The notes: generated by a model not told the origin, from the sequence alone. A DNA stretch of 64,000 nucleotides from Saccharothrix australiensis (GCF_003634935.1 NZ_RBXO01000001.1:6163501-6227500); one strand, 5' to 3'. Shown: positions 34,232-42,603, counted from the first letter of the stretch. Translations and numbers: made by a program.

Positions 34232-34440
34232 TTACCCGCGCAGCAACTCCTGAACCTCGGTGCGCACGCCCTCCGCCACCGCGTCCCACGTCACCCCGGT
34301 CGGGCAACGCACCCGAAGTCGCGCACCGGCTCGTCGCCGGGTCGCGTGCCGAGCAGTCCGATCGAACCGGTCACACCGGACAGGTCGCCGGGCGGCACGT
34401 CCTTCCCCGGCAACGCCTCGGCGACACCCGCGCCGGCCGG
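34232..34440 (-). pseudogene. Remnant of a thiamine-diphosphate-requiring enzyme (pyruvate oxidase-like)
   Basis: Two out-of-frame pieces survive. First frame: ALPGKDVPPGDLSGVTGSIG then LLGTRPGDEPVRDF, which matches the central motif of actinobacterial pyruvate oxidase/acetolactate-synthase-like proteins (GKDxxPDDxPYVTGSIGLLGTRPS). A second frame ends WDAVAEGVRTEVQELLRG and a stop, matching their C-terminus. Over 1.5 kb of a normal gene is missing and the two frames disagree, so this is a deletion relic and not a gene. Confidence 0.6.
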
Positions 34441-34441
34441 A

Positions 34442-35098
34442 TCAGAACGGCAGCAGCATCCGCCCGCCGAGCACCAGCGCCCCGATCGTGACGACCGCGA
34501 ACAGCAGCACCCACAGCAACCCCGGCACGCGGGTGATGCGCGCCAACTGGTCGGCGTCGGAGTTCGGCGCCCGCCCGCGCAGGCGGCGGCTCTGCAACTC
34601 GCCCACCGGCCGCACCCCGCCCAACAGCAGGAACCAGGACACGAACAGGGCGAACGCCGCCTGCCACTCGGCCGTGGCGTACCAGGACACGGCGAACATC
34701 ACCCCGCCCGTCGCCACCACCGACACCACGCCGAACAGGTTGCGGATCATCACCAGCATCCCGACCAGCAGCACGACCGTCGCCCACAGCAGCGGGCGCA
34801 CCTGCCCGACGGTCACGAGCGCCGCCGCGCCGAGCCCGAGCAGCGACGGCGTCACGTACCCGGCCAGGTACATCAGCATCACGGCGAGCCCGGTCGGCCT
34901 GCCGCGCGACACGGTCACGCCGGAGGTGTCCGCGTTGAGCTTGATGCCCTCCAGCCGGCGGCCGGTGAGCAGCGCGACCAGGGCGTGCCCTCCCTCGTGC
35001 GCGATGGTGATCGTCGTGCGGCTCCACCGCCAGACACCGGGGCTGGCCACGACGACCAGGGCGAGCACGGCGGGCGTCCACTGCGCGAATGTCGACAT
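34442..35098 (-). CDS. M50-family membrane metallopeptidase-like protein
   Basis: 218 aa, several membrane helices (e.g. LAVMLMYLAGYVTPSLLGLGAAALV, LWATVVLLVGMLVMI, FALFVSWFLLLG). The zinc motif HEGGH (HExxH form, in ITIAHEGGHALVALLTGRRL) near residue 34 places it in the M50B site-2-protease-like group. Such proteins may cleave membrane substrates; none is known. ATG 35098. Stands alone between a pseudogene and DUF4383. Confidence 0.85.
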   Translation of the reverse strand: MSTFAQWTPAVLALVVVASPGVWRWSRTTITIAHEGGHALVALLTGRRLEGIKLNADTSGVTVSRGRPTGLAVMLMYLAGYVTPSLLGLGAAALVTVGQVRPLLWATVVLLVGMLVMIRNLFGVVSVVATGGVMFAVSWYATAEWQAAFALFVSWFLLLGGVRPVGELQSRRLRGRAPNSDADQLARITRVPGLLWVLLFAVVTIGALVLGGRMLLPF

Positions 35099-35283
35099 CG
35101 CCGTCCAGGATGCCAGGCTCCACCCCGGACGCGGTCCGCACCCGTGCCGTCAACCGCGCGGCGACAACGCCTCGGTTTTCTTGGGTGGCACGGTCGTCGC
35201 TGATGTCGGTGACCGGTATCAGGCCGCCTGCCGCCGCGTCGACCGCGCTGCGCCGGACGCGCCGTTCTTTCCGGGGAAACAGG

Positions 35284-35322
35284 CGTTTGCGTTGATGTCA
35301 GTGACTGACATCAACGCAAACG
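35284..35322. terminator. 19-bp perfect palindrome, probable terminator; core shared with 43712-43746
   Basis: Arms 35284-35302 and 35304-35322 are perfectly complementary around one G. It lies 20 bp past the stop of the DUF4383 gene, where a terminator is expected. The inner core (TGATGTCAGT, S, ACTGACATCA) is the same as in the palindrome at 43712-43746, while outer arms differ. A degenerate copy (CTGATGTCGGT...) lies at 35203-35225. Confidence 0.6.
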
Positions 35323-35341
35323 GTCATCCGGTGGCGGCGTA

Positions 35342-36073
35342 TCAGCGGTAGTGCCGTGCCTTGTGCTGTTCGGCGATGGCCGGGTCGATCGGCTGGACCG
35401 GGCGCGGCGAGACGGTCGGGTCGGCCGATTCGACGCGCGGCTCCCGCTCGGCGTGGTGGCCGTGCGGGTCGGCCTCGTGCAGGCGGCCCTCCTGGTCCCG
35501 CTGGACGGGCATCGTCCGCGGGTCGCGGATGCTCTCACCGCGCACCGGCTCCGTGACCGGCTCGTCCGCCGAGCGGTGGACGGGCTGGTCGGCGGGCGGC
35601 GCGACCGGCGCCGCGTCCTGCTCCGTCACGAGCTTCCGCCGCGCGGGCAGCACGGCGATCAGCAGGCCCACCGCGGCGAGGCCGAGGTGCAGCCAGTTGT
35701 CGTTGGTGTTGAGCGCCAGCGGGTTGCCCAGACCCGCGACCGGGTTGGCCGACACGACGCCGGCCAGCATCAGACCCCACACCAGCACGGCGCCGTAGGC
35801 CAGGAACACGATCCAGCCGTACAGCCGGGCAAGCCCCGAGCCGGTGGCCATCAGCAGGCCCAGCACGCCGAACGCCAGGTGGATCACGTTGTGCAGCGGG
35901 TTGACCGCGAAACCGAGCAGCATCGAGTGGTGTTCGCCGGCGAAGTCGCCGAACCCCGTCCGCACGAAACCGGCGATGCCGGCCACGAGGAACACCACGC
36001 CGAGCAGGCCCGCCAGCACCTGGGCGGGCTGGAGTCCCGCGACCTTGACACGACCGACGGTCGAGTGGGTCAT
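35342..36073 (-). CDS. DUF4383 membrane protein with a charged cytoplasmic tail
   Basis: 243 aa. Four membrane helices in the first ~145 residues with the family motif NPLHNVIHLAFGVLGLLMA, then a ~95-residue soluble tail rich in Glu, Asp, Arg and His ending AEQHKARHYR. DUF4383 proteins are common in actinomycetes, often under stress sigma factors; function unknown. ATG 36073 has GGGAGG 5 nt upstream. A SigB-type promoter-like element is 58 bp upstream. Confidence 0.85.
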   Translation of the reverse strand: MTHSTVGRVKVAGLQPAQVLAGLLGVVFLVAGIAGFVRTGFGDFAGEHHSMLLGFAVNPLHNVIHLAFGVLGLLMATGSGLARLYGWIVFLAYGAVLVWGLMLAGVVSANPVAGLGNPLALNTNDNWLHLGLAAVGLLIAVLPARRKLVTEQDAAPVAPPADQPVHRSADEPVTEPVRGESIRDPRTMPVQRDQEGRLHEADPHGHHAEREPRVESADPTVSPRPVQPIDPAIAEQHKARHYR

Positions 36074-36130
36074 CACGCCCTCCCACGAGGACCACGGGAG
36101 CCCGCCAGCCGGGCTCCGGACGACCTTCGG

Positions 36131-36157
36131 CTACCCGACCGTCACAGAGGGCAAACC
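36131..36157 (-). promoter_or_regulatory. SigF/SigB-type promoter-like sequence for the DUF4383 gene
   Basis: On the minus strand: GGTTT (36153-36157), 16 nt, GGGTAG (36131-36136). The -10 differs from GGGTAY in its last base. The rest of the gap to 36575 has no gene; 36160-36245 is very G-rich (runs of GGG/GGGG) and could form G-quadruplexes. Confidence 0.4.
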
Positions 36158-36575
36158 GGAGGGTGGACCGGGGGTGGGAGCGAGGAGGGACCGGGGGGCG
36201 AGGCGAGGGGCGGACCGGGGTGGGGACGGGCGCACGGACCCGTTCCCGTCCGGACAGGAGTCACCGACCCCGCCGTGCCGGGGTTCCGTCCCGACCCACC
36301 CCATGAAGGTCGGGGCGTCGCGGGGCGCGGCATTCCGCGCACATCGCCACGACGAAAAGCGCAAGGTGCCGACAATTGCCCGCCGACACCCGCCCAGGCG
36401 CACGCCGAAACGGGCCTATGCGCAGGTCGGCGGCGCTGTGGAGGGCACTTCGCGGAACACGCGCGTCGCCGCGCCGGTCCAGTCGGACACTTCGGTTTTC
36501 ACCACGTCACCCCCTTTTTCGTCGGCCGACGGAACTATCGCCCCGGAACCGTCCCGCCGTCAAAGCATTAACCCG

Positions 36576-37148
36576 TTATCGGGTATCGGCGCGCGGCTTG
36601 GACCACACCAGCGAGTACCGCCAGTACAGGTGGCGTCGAACCCGCGCGCCGGGGATCAACCGCTCCGCGCCCGCCTTGATCTCGTCGACCGACATGGACC
36701 AGTCGCGCACCGGCGCGCTGTCCACGGGGTCGTCGCGCACCAGGCGCACGGCGAGGCTCAACGGCAGCGAAGCCAGGCTGACCGCCCAGTCGCGGGCGGT
36801 CTTCTCCTTGGCCAGTCCCAGCACGGCGAGCACGCCGCCCGGCGCGACCAGGTCCCGGAACCGCGCGATGGCCGTGCCGAACGGCATGTGGTGCAGCGCG
36901 GCGATGCACGACACGAAGTCGTAGGGCCCGCCGAGGTCGTCGGCCAGCGCGTCCGCACGCCGGAACGACACCCCCGGAACGTCGGCCTCGACGGCCCGGT
37001 CGACGGCCGTCACGGCGAGCCCGCGCGCGGCCAGCTTGCCCGCGAACACCCCGTGCCCGCACCCGATGTCGAGCGCCGTCCGCGCACCCGGTGGCACGTG
37101 CCCCAGCAGCAGCGGGTGGTAGTACGCGTTGTGGTCGAAGTGCTTCAC
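36576..37148 (-). CDS. SAM-dependent methyltransferase
   Basis: 190 aa, class I methyltransferase of the Methyltransf_11/25 type: motif I ALDIGCGHGVFAGKLA, acidic residue in VTAVDRAVEA, FVSCIAALHHM (motif IV region) and LVAPGGVLAVLG. Methyl acceptor unknown. The start codon is GTG at 37148. The sequence just before the stop is followed by a small hairpin (ACCCG TTAT CGGGT, about 36572-36585) that overlaps the last codons. Confidence 0.85.
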   Translation of the reverse strand: MKHFDHNAYYHPLLLGHVPPGARTALDIGCGHGVFAGKLAARGLAVTAVDRAVEADVPGVSFRRADALADDLGGPYDFVSCIAALHHMPFGTAIARFRDLVAPGGVLAVLGLAKEKTARDWAVSLASLPLSLAVRLVRDDPVDSAPVRDWSMSVDEIKAGAERLIPGARVRRHLYWRYSLVWSKPRADTR

Positions 37149-37264
37149 GCGGTGGAGGACGTACGAGCGCGTGCCGGGGTTGGGCTACAGGCGGGGTCGG
37201 TGGCCGAACCGCGTGACCCGGCTGGATGGCCCGGACCGGCCGGAGTGGCGTGGATCGCTCGGAG

Positions 37265-37295
37265 TTGACCTCCAGTCAAGTCGAACTCCTACCGT
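37265..37295 (+). promoter_or_regulatory. Promoter with a 19-bp spacer upstream of the oxidoreductase gene
   Basis: TTGACC (37265-37270), 19 nt, TACCGT (37290-37295). TTGAC-N5-GTCAA (37265-37279) is an inverted repeat beginning at the -35. A 19-bp spacer with a dyad between the boxes is the hallmark of MerR-type activated promoters; no merR gene is adjacent. Confidence 0.5.
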
Positions 37296-37327
37296 GTCGA
37301 TCAACGACGACCCGAGGGGGAAGCACG

Positions 37328-38296
37328 ATGCACGCCATCCGCCAGCACGAGTTCGGCCCGGCCGAGAACCTGCGCTACGAGGAGACGCCCGACCCGCGCC
37401 CGCAGGCCGGACAGGTGCTGGTCGCCGTGCGCGCCGCCGGCGTGCACCTGCTCGACGCGTCGATCCGCCGCGGTGACGCGGGCGGGCCGTTCGCGGTGCC
37501 CGAGCTGCCCATGACACCCGGCCGCGAGGTGGCCGGCGTGGTGACCGCGCTGGGCGACGACGTCGACGCGGGCTGGCTGGGCAAGCGGGTCGTGGCGCAC
37601 CTCGGCGCGGCCCACGGCGGGTACGCCGAGCTGGCCGTCGCGCACGCCGCCTCGCTGCACGAGCTGCCCGACCACGTCACCGAGGACGCGGCGGTGGCCA
37701 TGATCGGGACCGGGCGCACCGCGTACGGCGTGCTGCGCGTCGCCGAGCTGTCACCGGACGACGTGGTGCTGGTGCCCGCGGCGGCGGGTGGTCTGGGCGC
37801 GCTGTTCGTGCAGGAGGCCAAGGCCGTCGGCGCGCGGGTGGTCGGCGCGGCGAGCACCGGCAAGCTGGAGGCGGTGCGCGACCTCGGGGCCGACCTGGTC
37901 GTGGACTACACCCGCGACGACTGGGCGGACGTGGTGCGGGCCGAGGTCGGCGAGGTGAGCGTCGCGCTCGACGGCGTCGGCGGCACGCGCGGGCGGCAGG
38001 CGTTGGAACTGCTCGGGGTCGGTGGTCGGATCGTGCTGTTCGGCTGGTCGTCGGGCGAGCCGACCCGCATCGAGACCGCCGACCTGTACGCGCGTGGCCT
38101 GACGGCGTCGGTCGCGGTGGGGCCGCGCATCCTGAAGAAGATGAACCTGCGGGAGCTGGAGACGGCGGCGCTCAAGGCGCTGGCTGACGGTCGGCTCACG
38201 CCGCTGACGACGTCGTTCCCGCTGTCCGAAGCCGCCGCGGCGCACACCGCGCTGGAAAGCCGCGCGACCACCGGCAAGGTCGTACTCCGACCCTGA
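37328..38296 (+). CDS. Zinc-independent quinone oxidoreductase-like MDR protein
   Basis: 322 aa of the medium-chain dehydrogenase/reductase superfamily, quinone oxidoreductase branch: MTPGREVAGVVTALGDDVD, VLVPAAAGGLGALFVQEAKAVGARVVGAAST (nucleotide-binding, A-A-x-G-G-L-G), GRIVLFGWSSG and SEAAAAHTALESRATTGKVVL. No structural zinc Cys cluster. NADPH-dependent reduction of a quinone or enone is the usual activity. ATG 37328 has GAGGGGGAAG upstream. Its MerR-like promoter hints at induction by reactive compounds. Confidence 0.9.
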   Translation: MHAIRQHEFGPAENLRYEETPDPRPQAGQVLVAVRAAGVHLLDASIRRGDAGGPFAVPELPMTPGREVAGVVTALGDDVDAGWLGKRVVAHLGAAHGGYAELAVAHAASLHELPDHVTEDAAVAMIGTGRTAYGVLRVAELSPDDVVLVPAAAGGLGALFVQEAKAVGARVVGAASTGKLEAVRDLGADLVVDYTRDDWADVVRAEVGEVSVALDGVGGTRGRQALELLGVGGRIVLFGWSSGEPTRIETADLYARGLTASVAVGPRILKKMNLRELETAALKALADGRLTPLTTSFPLSEAAAAHTALESRATTGKVVLRP

Positions 38297-38619
38297 CCAC
38301 CGACGCCGCGCGGTCGAGCGCCCACACGTGCCACCGCGCAACGGACACCACGCGCCTCACACCGGACCGCCACTCGACGAGTGCCGCGCGTGTCACACAC
38401 CGAACCACATAAGCGTATACCGTACGCTCACGCCCGATCAGGTTGAGGACACGCCGGAGAAGATCCCGTCGACGGCCCGTGGCGATCTCCTGCCCGGTGG
38501 CGACTACGTTGCCACCGAGCAGGAGGACAGGCCGGTGGCCGAGCCGGTCGGAGCACGCCGACCAACCGGGGACGAGGGCTGTCGCCCGCCGGATCACGTG
38601 CGGCGGGGCAGGCAGGGCA

Positions 38620-38923
38620 CGATCCGGATGCGCCGGGCGATGATCATCCCCGGCCTCGTCGTCCGGGACCCCCGCGCCGTCGAACACACGGCCGGTCGCG
38701 GCCGCCCCGGACACCGTCCGCGATGTCATCCACGACTTCAACGCCCGCGGCCCAGCGGCCCTGGACCCCGGCCGCGCTCTGAGGCGTCACCCGCCGTCGC
38801 AAGGGCGGCGACCACAGCCTGGCCGCCCTGAGGTCGACGAGGGCGACCAGACCGGACGGCGCGCCGACATACGTGATCATGGACTACCCGTCGGCCAACA
38901 AATTCGACCGGCACGCGACGTAG
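38620..38923 (+). mobile_element. Decayed IS630-family transposase fragment inside the repeat array
   Basis: Three pieces of one IS630-type transposase survive in three different frames: RRAMII (near 38631), DTVRDVIHDFNARGPAALDP (near 38710) and ATRPDGAPTYVIMDYPSANK (near 38845, the DDE-domain segment usually DGAPxYVILDNLSANK). The rest is deleted. The flanking DNA on the right resumes a repeat unit in the middle, so the element landed in the array. Confidence 0.65.
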
Positions 38924-39599
38924 ATCGCGCCCCACACCGGATCGCCACGCAGCGGACACCGCGCGCTTTTCATGCCTGACCAGGTAGGCGTATACCATAC
39001 GCCAACCTTCGGTCACTACGCCGCGCGGGTCGCGCACCTCACACAAGGCCGCCATACGGCAGGCATCAACCGCCCCATTCCACGGAGGCACGTAGACGTA
39101 CGACATACGCCCACCTCGGCCAGCACACGACGTAGATCACGCGCCCCACACGGGTCACCACGCAACGGAAATCCACGCGCTTCACTCACACCCGCCAGGT
39201 AGGCGTATACCGTACGCCTACCTCCGGTCGCCACGCCGTGCAGATTGTGCGACTCGCACCGGGCCGTCATACAGCGGACATCATGCACCTCACGCCGAGC
39301 CAGTTAGGAGTACGACGTACGCTTACGCGAGATCACCACGCGACACAGATGGTCCGCCTCACGCCGGCCCCACACGGCGAACACCGCGCGCTTCTCATGC
39401 CGGATCAGGTAGGCGTATGCCATACGCTCACTTTGGTCGCTGCGGCGCGCAGATCGCACACCTCACACCCGGTCGCCACACAGCGGACATCGACCGCCCC
39501 ACTCCGAGGAGGCACGCAGACGTGCGGCATCCACCCCCTCGGCCAGCACACGGCGTAGATCGCGCGCCCTACACCGGGTCGCCACGCAGTGGACACCCA

Positions 39600-39845
39600 C
39601 CGCAAGGACGACCCGGACCGCGAACTTGAACGCGCCGATGAAGCCGCCAGCTTCCGCGCGCCGGGTCCGGGCACCGTCCTCGCGATCGCCGCAGCCAGGC
39701 CGCAGCCAGGCCGCAGCCAGGCCGCCGCCAGGCCGTGGCCCGCCGTCGCCCACCGCCGGCCGCGCCGGCGGCTCAGCAGCCGCCAGAACATCGAAAGCGT
39801 GCCGCTCGCGCGCCATTTGCTCGGCGATCCACCGCCGGATGACGG
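39600..39845. other. ~245-bp insert interrupting a repeat unit
   Basis: Comparing units, the sequence between 39600 and about 39845 is extra: the same step is 425 bp in the first super-unit and 670 bp here. It is GC-rich and contains four 12-bp tandem copies of GGCCGCAGCCA (about 39692-39735). Plus-strand residues RKDDPDRELERADEA faintly recall the middle of an IS630 transposase; not conclusive. Confidence 0.45.
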
Positions 39846-40270
39846 CTCGCTTCGCTCATACCGGGCCAGGTAGGCGTATTGTGTACGCCTACCTTCGATC
39901 GCTACGCCGTGCAGATCGTGCGACTCGCACCGGGCCGTCACACGGCGGACGTCATGCACCTCACGCCGAGCCACTTAGGAGTACGGCATACGCTTACGCG
40001 TGATCGCCACGCGATACAGATGGTCCGCCTCGCGCCGAGCCCACGTGGCGAACACCGCGCGCCACACGCCAGACACTTAAGAGTACGGCGCACTCTTACG
40101 CTCGGTCGCACGCATCGCGGATCGTGCGCCTCACACCGGCTGCCATGCGGCGGGCATCGTGTGCCCTTACACCAGGCTCCCACGCTGCGGACACCGTGCG
40201 CCCCGCTCCGCCCGCGAGGCGGGGCGCACGGGCGGTTCCGGGAAGCGGACGGCCCCGGCACCGCGCGACC

Positions 40271-40984
40271 TCAGAACCGGACGGTGACGATGTGCCGTTC
40301 CGCGAAGTTGCGCACCTCCACCGCGACGACGTCCTCGGGCGCGACCAGCGCCGAGCCGTCCAGGTTCGTGCCCTCCCGCTCCCCGAGCGGCGACACCAGC
40401 CAGCTACCCGCCTCCCGCCGCGTGCCGTCCTTGGCCACGACGAACAGCCGGCACTGCTCGTCCTGCGCGACACCGGCCACCGACGCGTTCACCCGCACCC
40501 AGCCGGGCGCGGGTTGGAGCAGCGCGGTCAGCCGCGCGCCGGTCACCGGGTCGACCGCCGTGCCCACCCGGTCGCGCGTGCCGGTCGCGGGCGGCGCGGG
40601 TGGCGCGGGCGGCGTCGACACCGCCTGCCGGTCGGCGGGCGCGGTGCTCCGGCCGGCGGCGAACCCGCCGCCCAGCACCACCGCCGCGACCGCCGCCGCC
40701 ACCAGCCCCACCGCGAACCGCCGACGCCGCACCCGGCGGTCGCGTTCCGCGCGGGCCTGGCGCAACGCCCGCCGCAGCACCGGGTCGCCACCCTCGGGCG
40801 GGCCGTCGAGCAGCAGTTCGGGCGGCACCTCGCTCATGGCCTCCTCGACGGCCCGCAGCTCCTGCTCCTCGGCGCGGCACACCGGGCAGCCCGCCAGGTG
40901 CTCACGCACCGCGCGCACCTCCGGCCCGTCGAGTGCACCCAGCACGTAGGCGCCCAGCAGCTGTGAGTCGTGGTGCGTGGTCAT
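40271..40984 (-). CDS. Zinc-finger (ZAS) anti-sigma factor, RskA-like
   Basis: 237 aa. N-terminal anti-sigma zinc domain with HxxxCxxC in VREHLAGCPVCRAEEQ, a membrane helix (about 97-117, FAVGLVAAAVAAVVLGGGFAAG region), and an extracytoplasmic RskA-type domain (about 150-237) ending AERHIVTVRF. It would hold the ECF sigma factor encoded just upstream until an outside signal triggers proteolysis. ATG 40984 overlaps the sigma stop (ATGA). Confidence 0.92.
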   Translation of the reverse strand: MTTHHDSQLLGAYVLGALDGPEVRAVREHLAGCPVCRAEEQELRAVEEAMSEVPPELLLDGPPEGGDPVLRRALRQARAERDRRVRRRRFAVGLVAAAVAAVVLGGGFAAGRSTAPADRQAVSTPPAPPAPPATGTRDRVGTAVDPVTGARLTALLQPAPGWVRVNASVAGVAQDEQCRLFVVAKDGTRREAGSWLVSPLGEREGTNLDGSALVAPEDVVAVEVRNFAERHIVTVRF

Positions 40985-41532
40985 CCGGTCACCCCCTCCA
41001 GCGCGGCCCGTCGTCCGACGAACACCTCTCTCAGCGCGCGCAACGCGTAGTGCGATCTCGACTTGACCGTGCCGGGCGGCACACCCAGGGCCGCCGCCGC
41101 CTCGGCGACGCTCCGCCCGCGGAAGTAGATCTCCAGCAGCACGTCGCGGTGGTCCGACGACAGGCGGTCCAACGCCTCCAGCACCACCACCGCGTCCACC
41201 ACGGAGTCGGCGTGGTCGCGCTCCACCGGCGAGGTCGCGGGCGACTCGGCCACTTCCCTCGGACGGGCGGCACGTGCCCTGATCCGGTCGGTGACGAGGT
41301 TGCGCGCCACCGTGAACGGCCAGCCGCGCACCGGACCCCTGCCGTTGAGCAGGACCTCCGGGTGCCGCCACGCGCGGACCAGCGTCTCCTGCAGGATGTC
41401 CTCGGCCGCCGCCCGGTCGCCGGTGAGCCTCGTGGCGTAGGCGAGCAGCGCCCGGCCGTGCTCCGCGTAGAGCGACCGGATCAGCGCCTCGTCGGCCGCG
41501 GCTTCCCGGTTCCGGGCCCACGAAGCCGCCAT
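40981..41532 (-). CDS. ECF RNA polymerase sigma factor (SigK/SigL-like)
   Basis: 183 aa. Region 2 (LYAEHGRALLAYATRLTGDRAAAEDILQETLVRAWRHPEVL), region 4 (LSSDHRDVLLEIYFRGRSVAEAAAALGVPPGTVKSR). Group with RskA-type anti-sigma partners. ATG 41532 has GAGGAG 7 nt upstream. Coupled to the anti-sigma gene. The 230-bp upstream gap holds a 22-bp-spaced direct repeat (41667-41707). Confidence 0.93.
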   Translation of the reverse strand: MAASWARNREAAADEALIRSLYAEHGRALLAYATRLTGDRAAAEDILQETLVRAWRHPEVLLNGRGPVRGWPFTVARNLVTDRIRARAARPREVAESPATSPVERDHADSVVDAVVVLEALDRLSSDHRDVLLEIYFRGRSVAEAAAALGVPPGTVKSRSHYALRALREVFVGRRAALEGVTG

Positions 41533-41666
41533 CCGCCCGCTCCTCTCGTCGCCCCCCCTGCCCGCGAACACGGACGGCGACCCGGTTCGGTTGACCGCAG
41601 GCGCGCACCGGCCCGGTTCACCGCGGAACGCGCCCGGCACGCGGCAGGTGACGGCCCGGAGCCGAG

Positions 41667-41707
41667 GCGATCGCGACCCACCTCGACGGCGATCGCGACC
41701 CACCTCG
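41667..41707. repeat. 22-bp-spaced direct repeat upstream of the ECF sigma gene
   Basis: GCGATCGCGACCCACCTCG occurs at 41667-41685 and 41689-41707. The spacing is two helical turns; a protein-binding pair is possible. Confidence 0.6.
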
Positions 41708-41764
41708 GCCGCCTCGCGGTGGTCGCCGAGCGGTGTTCGGTCCGGCAGGCGGCGGGGAGCGCGG

Positions 41765-42142
41765 TCAGGCGCAGGTGCGGCCCTCGTTGACGCACGCGGT
41801 GATCCGCGCCATCAGCGCGTCCGGCATGGCGTTGACGAACATCGCGTGGTCCGTCCGGGGGTCGCGGCGCTGCTCGGGGAAGCTGTCCAGCGCGAACGGC
41901 CGGCCCGGCGGCACGCCGTAGGCCACGCGGACCCGCAGGCGCGGCACCGGGAAGGTGCCCCTGGGGCACGCGCTGCCCGCCGCCGGGAACGCGATGTGCG
42001 CGCGGTGCGAGGCGGTGTCGGTGTTGCGGCCGACCGAGGCGACCACGGTGTGGCCGAACCGCTGCAACAAACCGACCAGGCCCTCGCGGAGCAACACCGC
42101 GTCGTCGGCGATCACTACCCGGAACCGGCGGTCTGCGGGCAC
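41765..42142 (-). pseudogene. Chimera: response-regulator N-terminus joined to DUF1996 C-terminus
   Basis: 125-codon ORF. Residues ~6-35 (RFRVVIADDAVLLREGLVGLLQRFGHTVVASVG) are the first strands and helix of a NarL/LuxR receiver domain. From residue ~36 it switches to RNTDTASHRAHIAFPAAG... PVPRLRVRVAYGVPPG... SFPEQRRDPRTDHAMFVNAMPDALMA... CVNEGRTCA, the C-terminal part of a secreted DUF1996 protein. Neither half can work alone: the receiver lacks its phospho-acceptor Asp. See the partner ORF at 42115-42411. Confidence 0.75.
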
Positions 42143-42411
42143 GGGATCTCCACTCGAAGCAGGGTCGGCCCACCGGCCGGACTCGATATCGACAGTGTGC
42201 CGTCCACGACGGCGAGGCGGTCGGCCGGCCTGAGGTGCCGGCCCTCGTTGCGCCCGCAGTCGACGTGGAACGCGCCCGTCGACGCGTGCCCGCCGGCGGC
42301 GACCGGCGGTGCCGGGACCAGCACGTCGTCGATGGCGATGAACCGCCCGTCGGCACCGCACCCGGCGAGGAGGACGACGAGCACCGGCAAGGACATCCGC
42401 CGCACGGCCAC
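42115..42411 (-). pseudogene. Chimera: lipoprotein-like DUF1996 N-terminus joined to histidine-kinase C-terminus
   Basis: 98 codons from GTG 42411. A lipoprotein signal (VAVRRMSLPVLVVLLAGCGA, lipobox LAGC) leads into FIAIDDVLVP...ASTGAFHVDCGRNEGRH, the start of DUF1996 proteins. Then it becomes LRPADRLAVVDGTLSISSPA-GGPTLLRVEIPC, the last ~35 residues of a NarL-type histidine kinase. The stop at 42115 overlaps the RR fragment by 28 bp, as kinase-regulator pairs do. Together with 41765-42142 this is one DUF1996 gene whose middle was replaced by a ~190-bp kinase/regulator junction. Confidence 0.75.
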
Positions 42412-42603
42412 CAGCTTGCCAGTGCGCGCGCCCCGGACACGTCCGTCCGGAGGCGGCGCCCCGCCGCCCGGTGACGAGGCGGGGCACGGCCATCCGGCGG
42501 CGGACGCGGCACGGGCGGCCCGGCAGTGGCGGTGGCGCGCTCCTCCGTTGCCCCGAGGCCGGTTGACGCGCGTCCCGGACGCGGGCGGAGTAGACAGGAC
42601 CGG

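Larger units (their letters stand above)
38330..40215. repeat. Array of ~105-bp imperfect repeats, each led by a hairpin
   Basis: About ten units. Hairpins start near 38411, 38985, 39092, 39200, 39305, 39410, 39517, 39870, 39976 and 40078; most neighbours are 102-108 bp apart. Type I reads TAGGCGTA-N5-TACGCCTA (perfect at 39200 and 39870), type II TAGGAGTAC-N3-GTACGCTTA. The last unit (40078) keeps pairing with changed bases, TAAGAGT-N7-ACTCTTA. Unit bodies share GGTCGCCACGC, CAGATCGTGCGCCTCACACC and CAGCGGACATC-like segments. Two larger ~425-bp super-units are visible (38985 and 39410). No credible gene on either strand; GC is visibly lower than in the neighbours. Repeats are not identical enough, and the spacing too uniform without unique spacers, for CRISPR. 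Confidence 0.85.

Noticed and set aside
36572-36590. GGGTAT at 36580 as another SigB promoter
   Set aside because: No GNNT at 14-17 nt upstream, and no plus-strand gene follows; it is part of a small hairpin at the end of the methyltransferase gene.
38196-39974. Several 90-190-codon open frames on the minus strand with repeated motifs such as VYAYL
   Set aside because: They run through the hairpin repeats, lack ribosome-binding sites and share motifs only because the DNA is repetitive.
38330-40215. CRISPR array
   Set aside because: Units are ~105 bp and related over their whole length; there are no short identical repeats with unique spacers, and no cas genes nearby.
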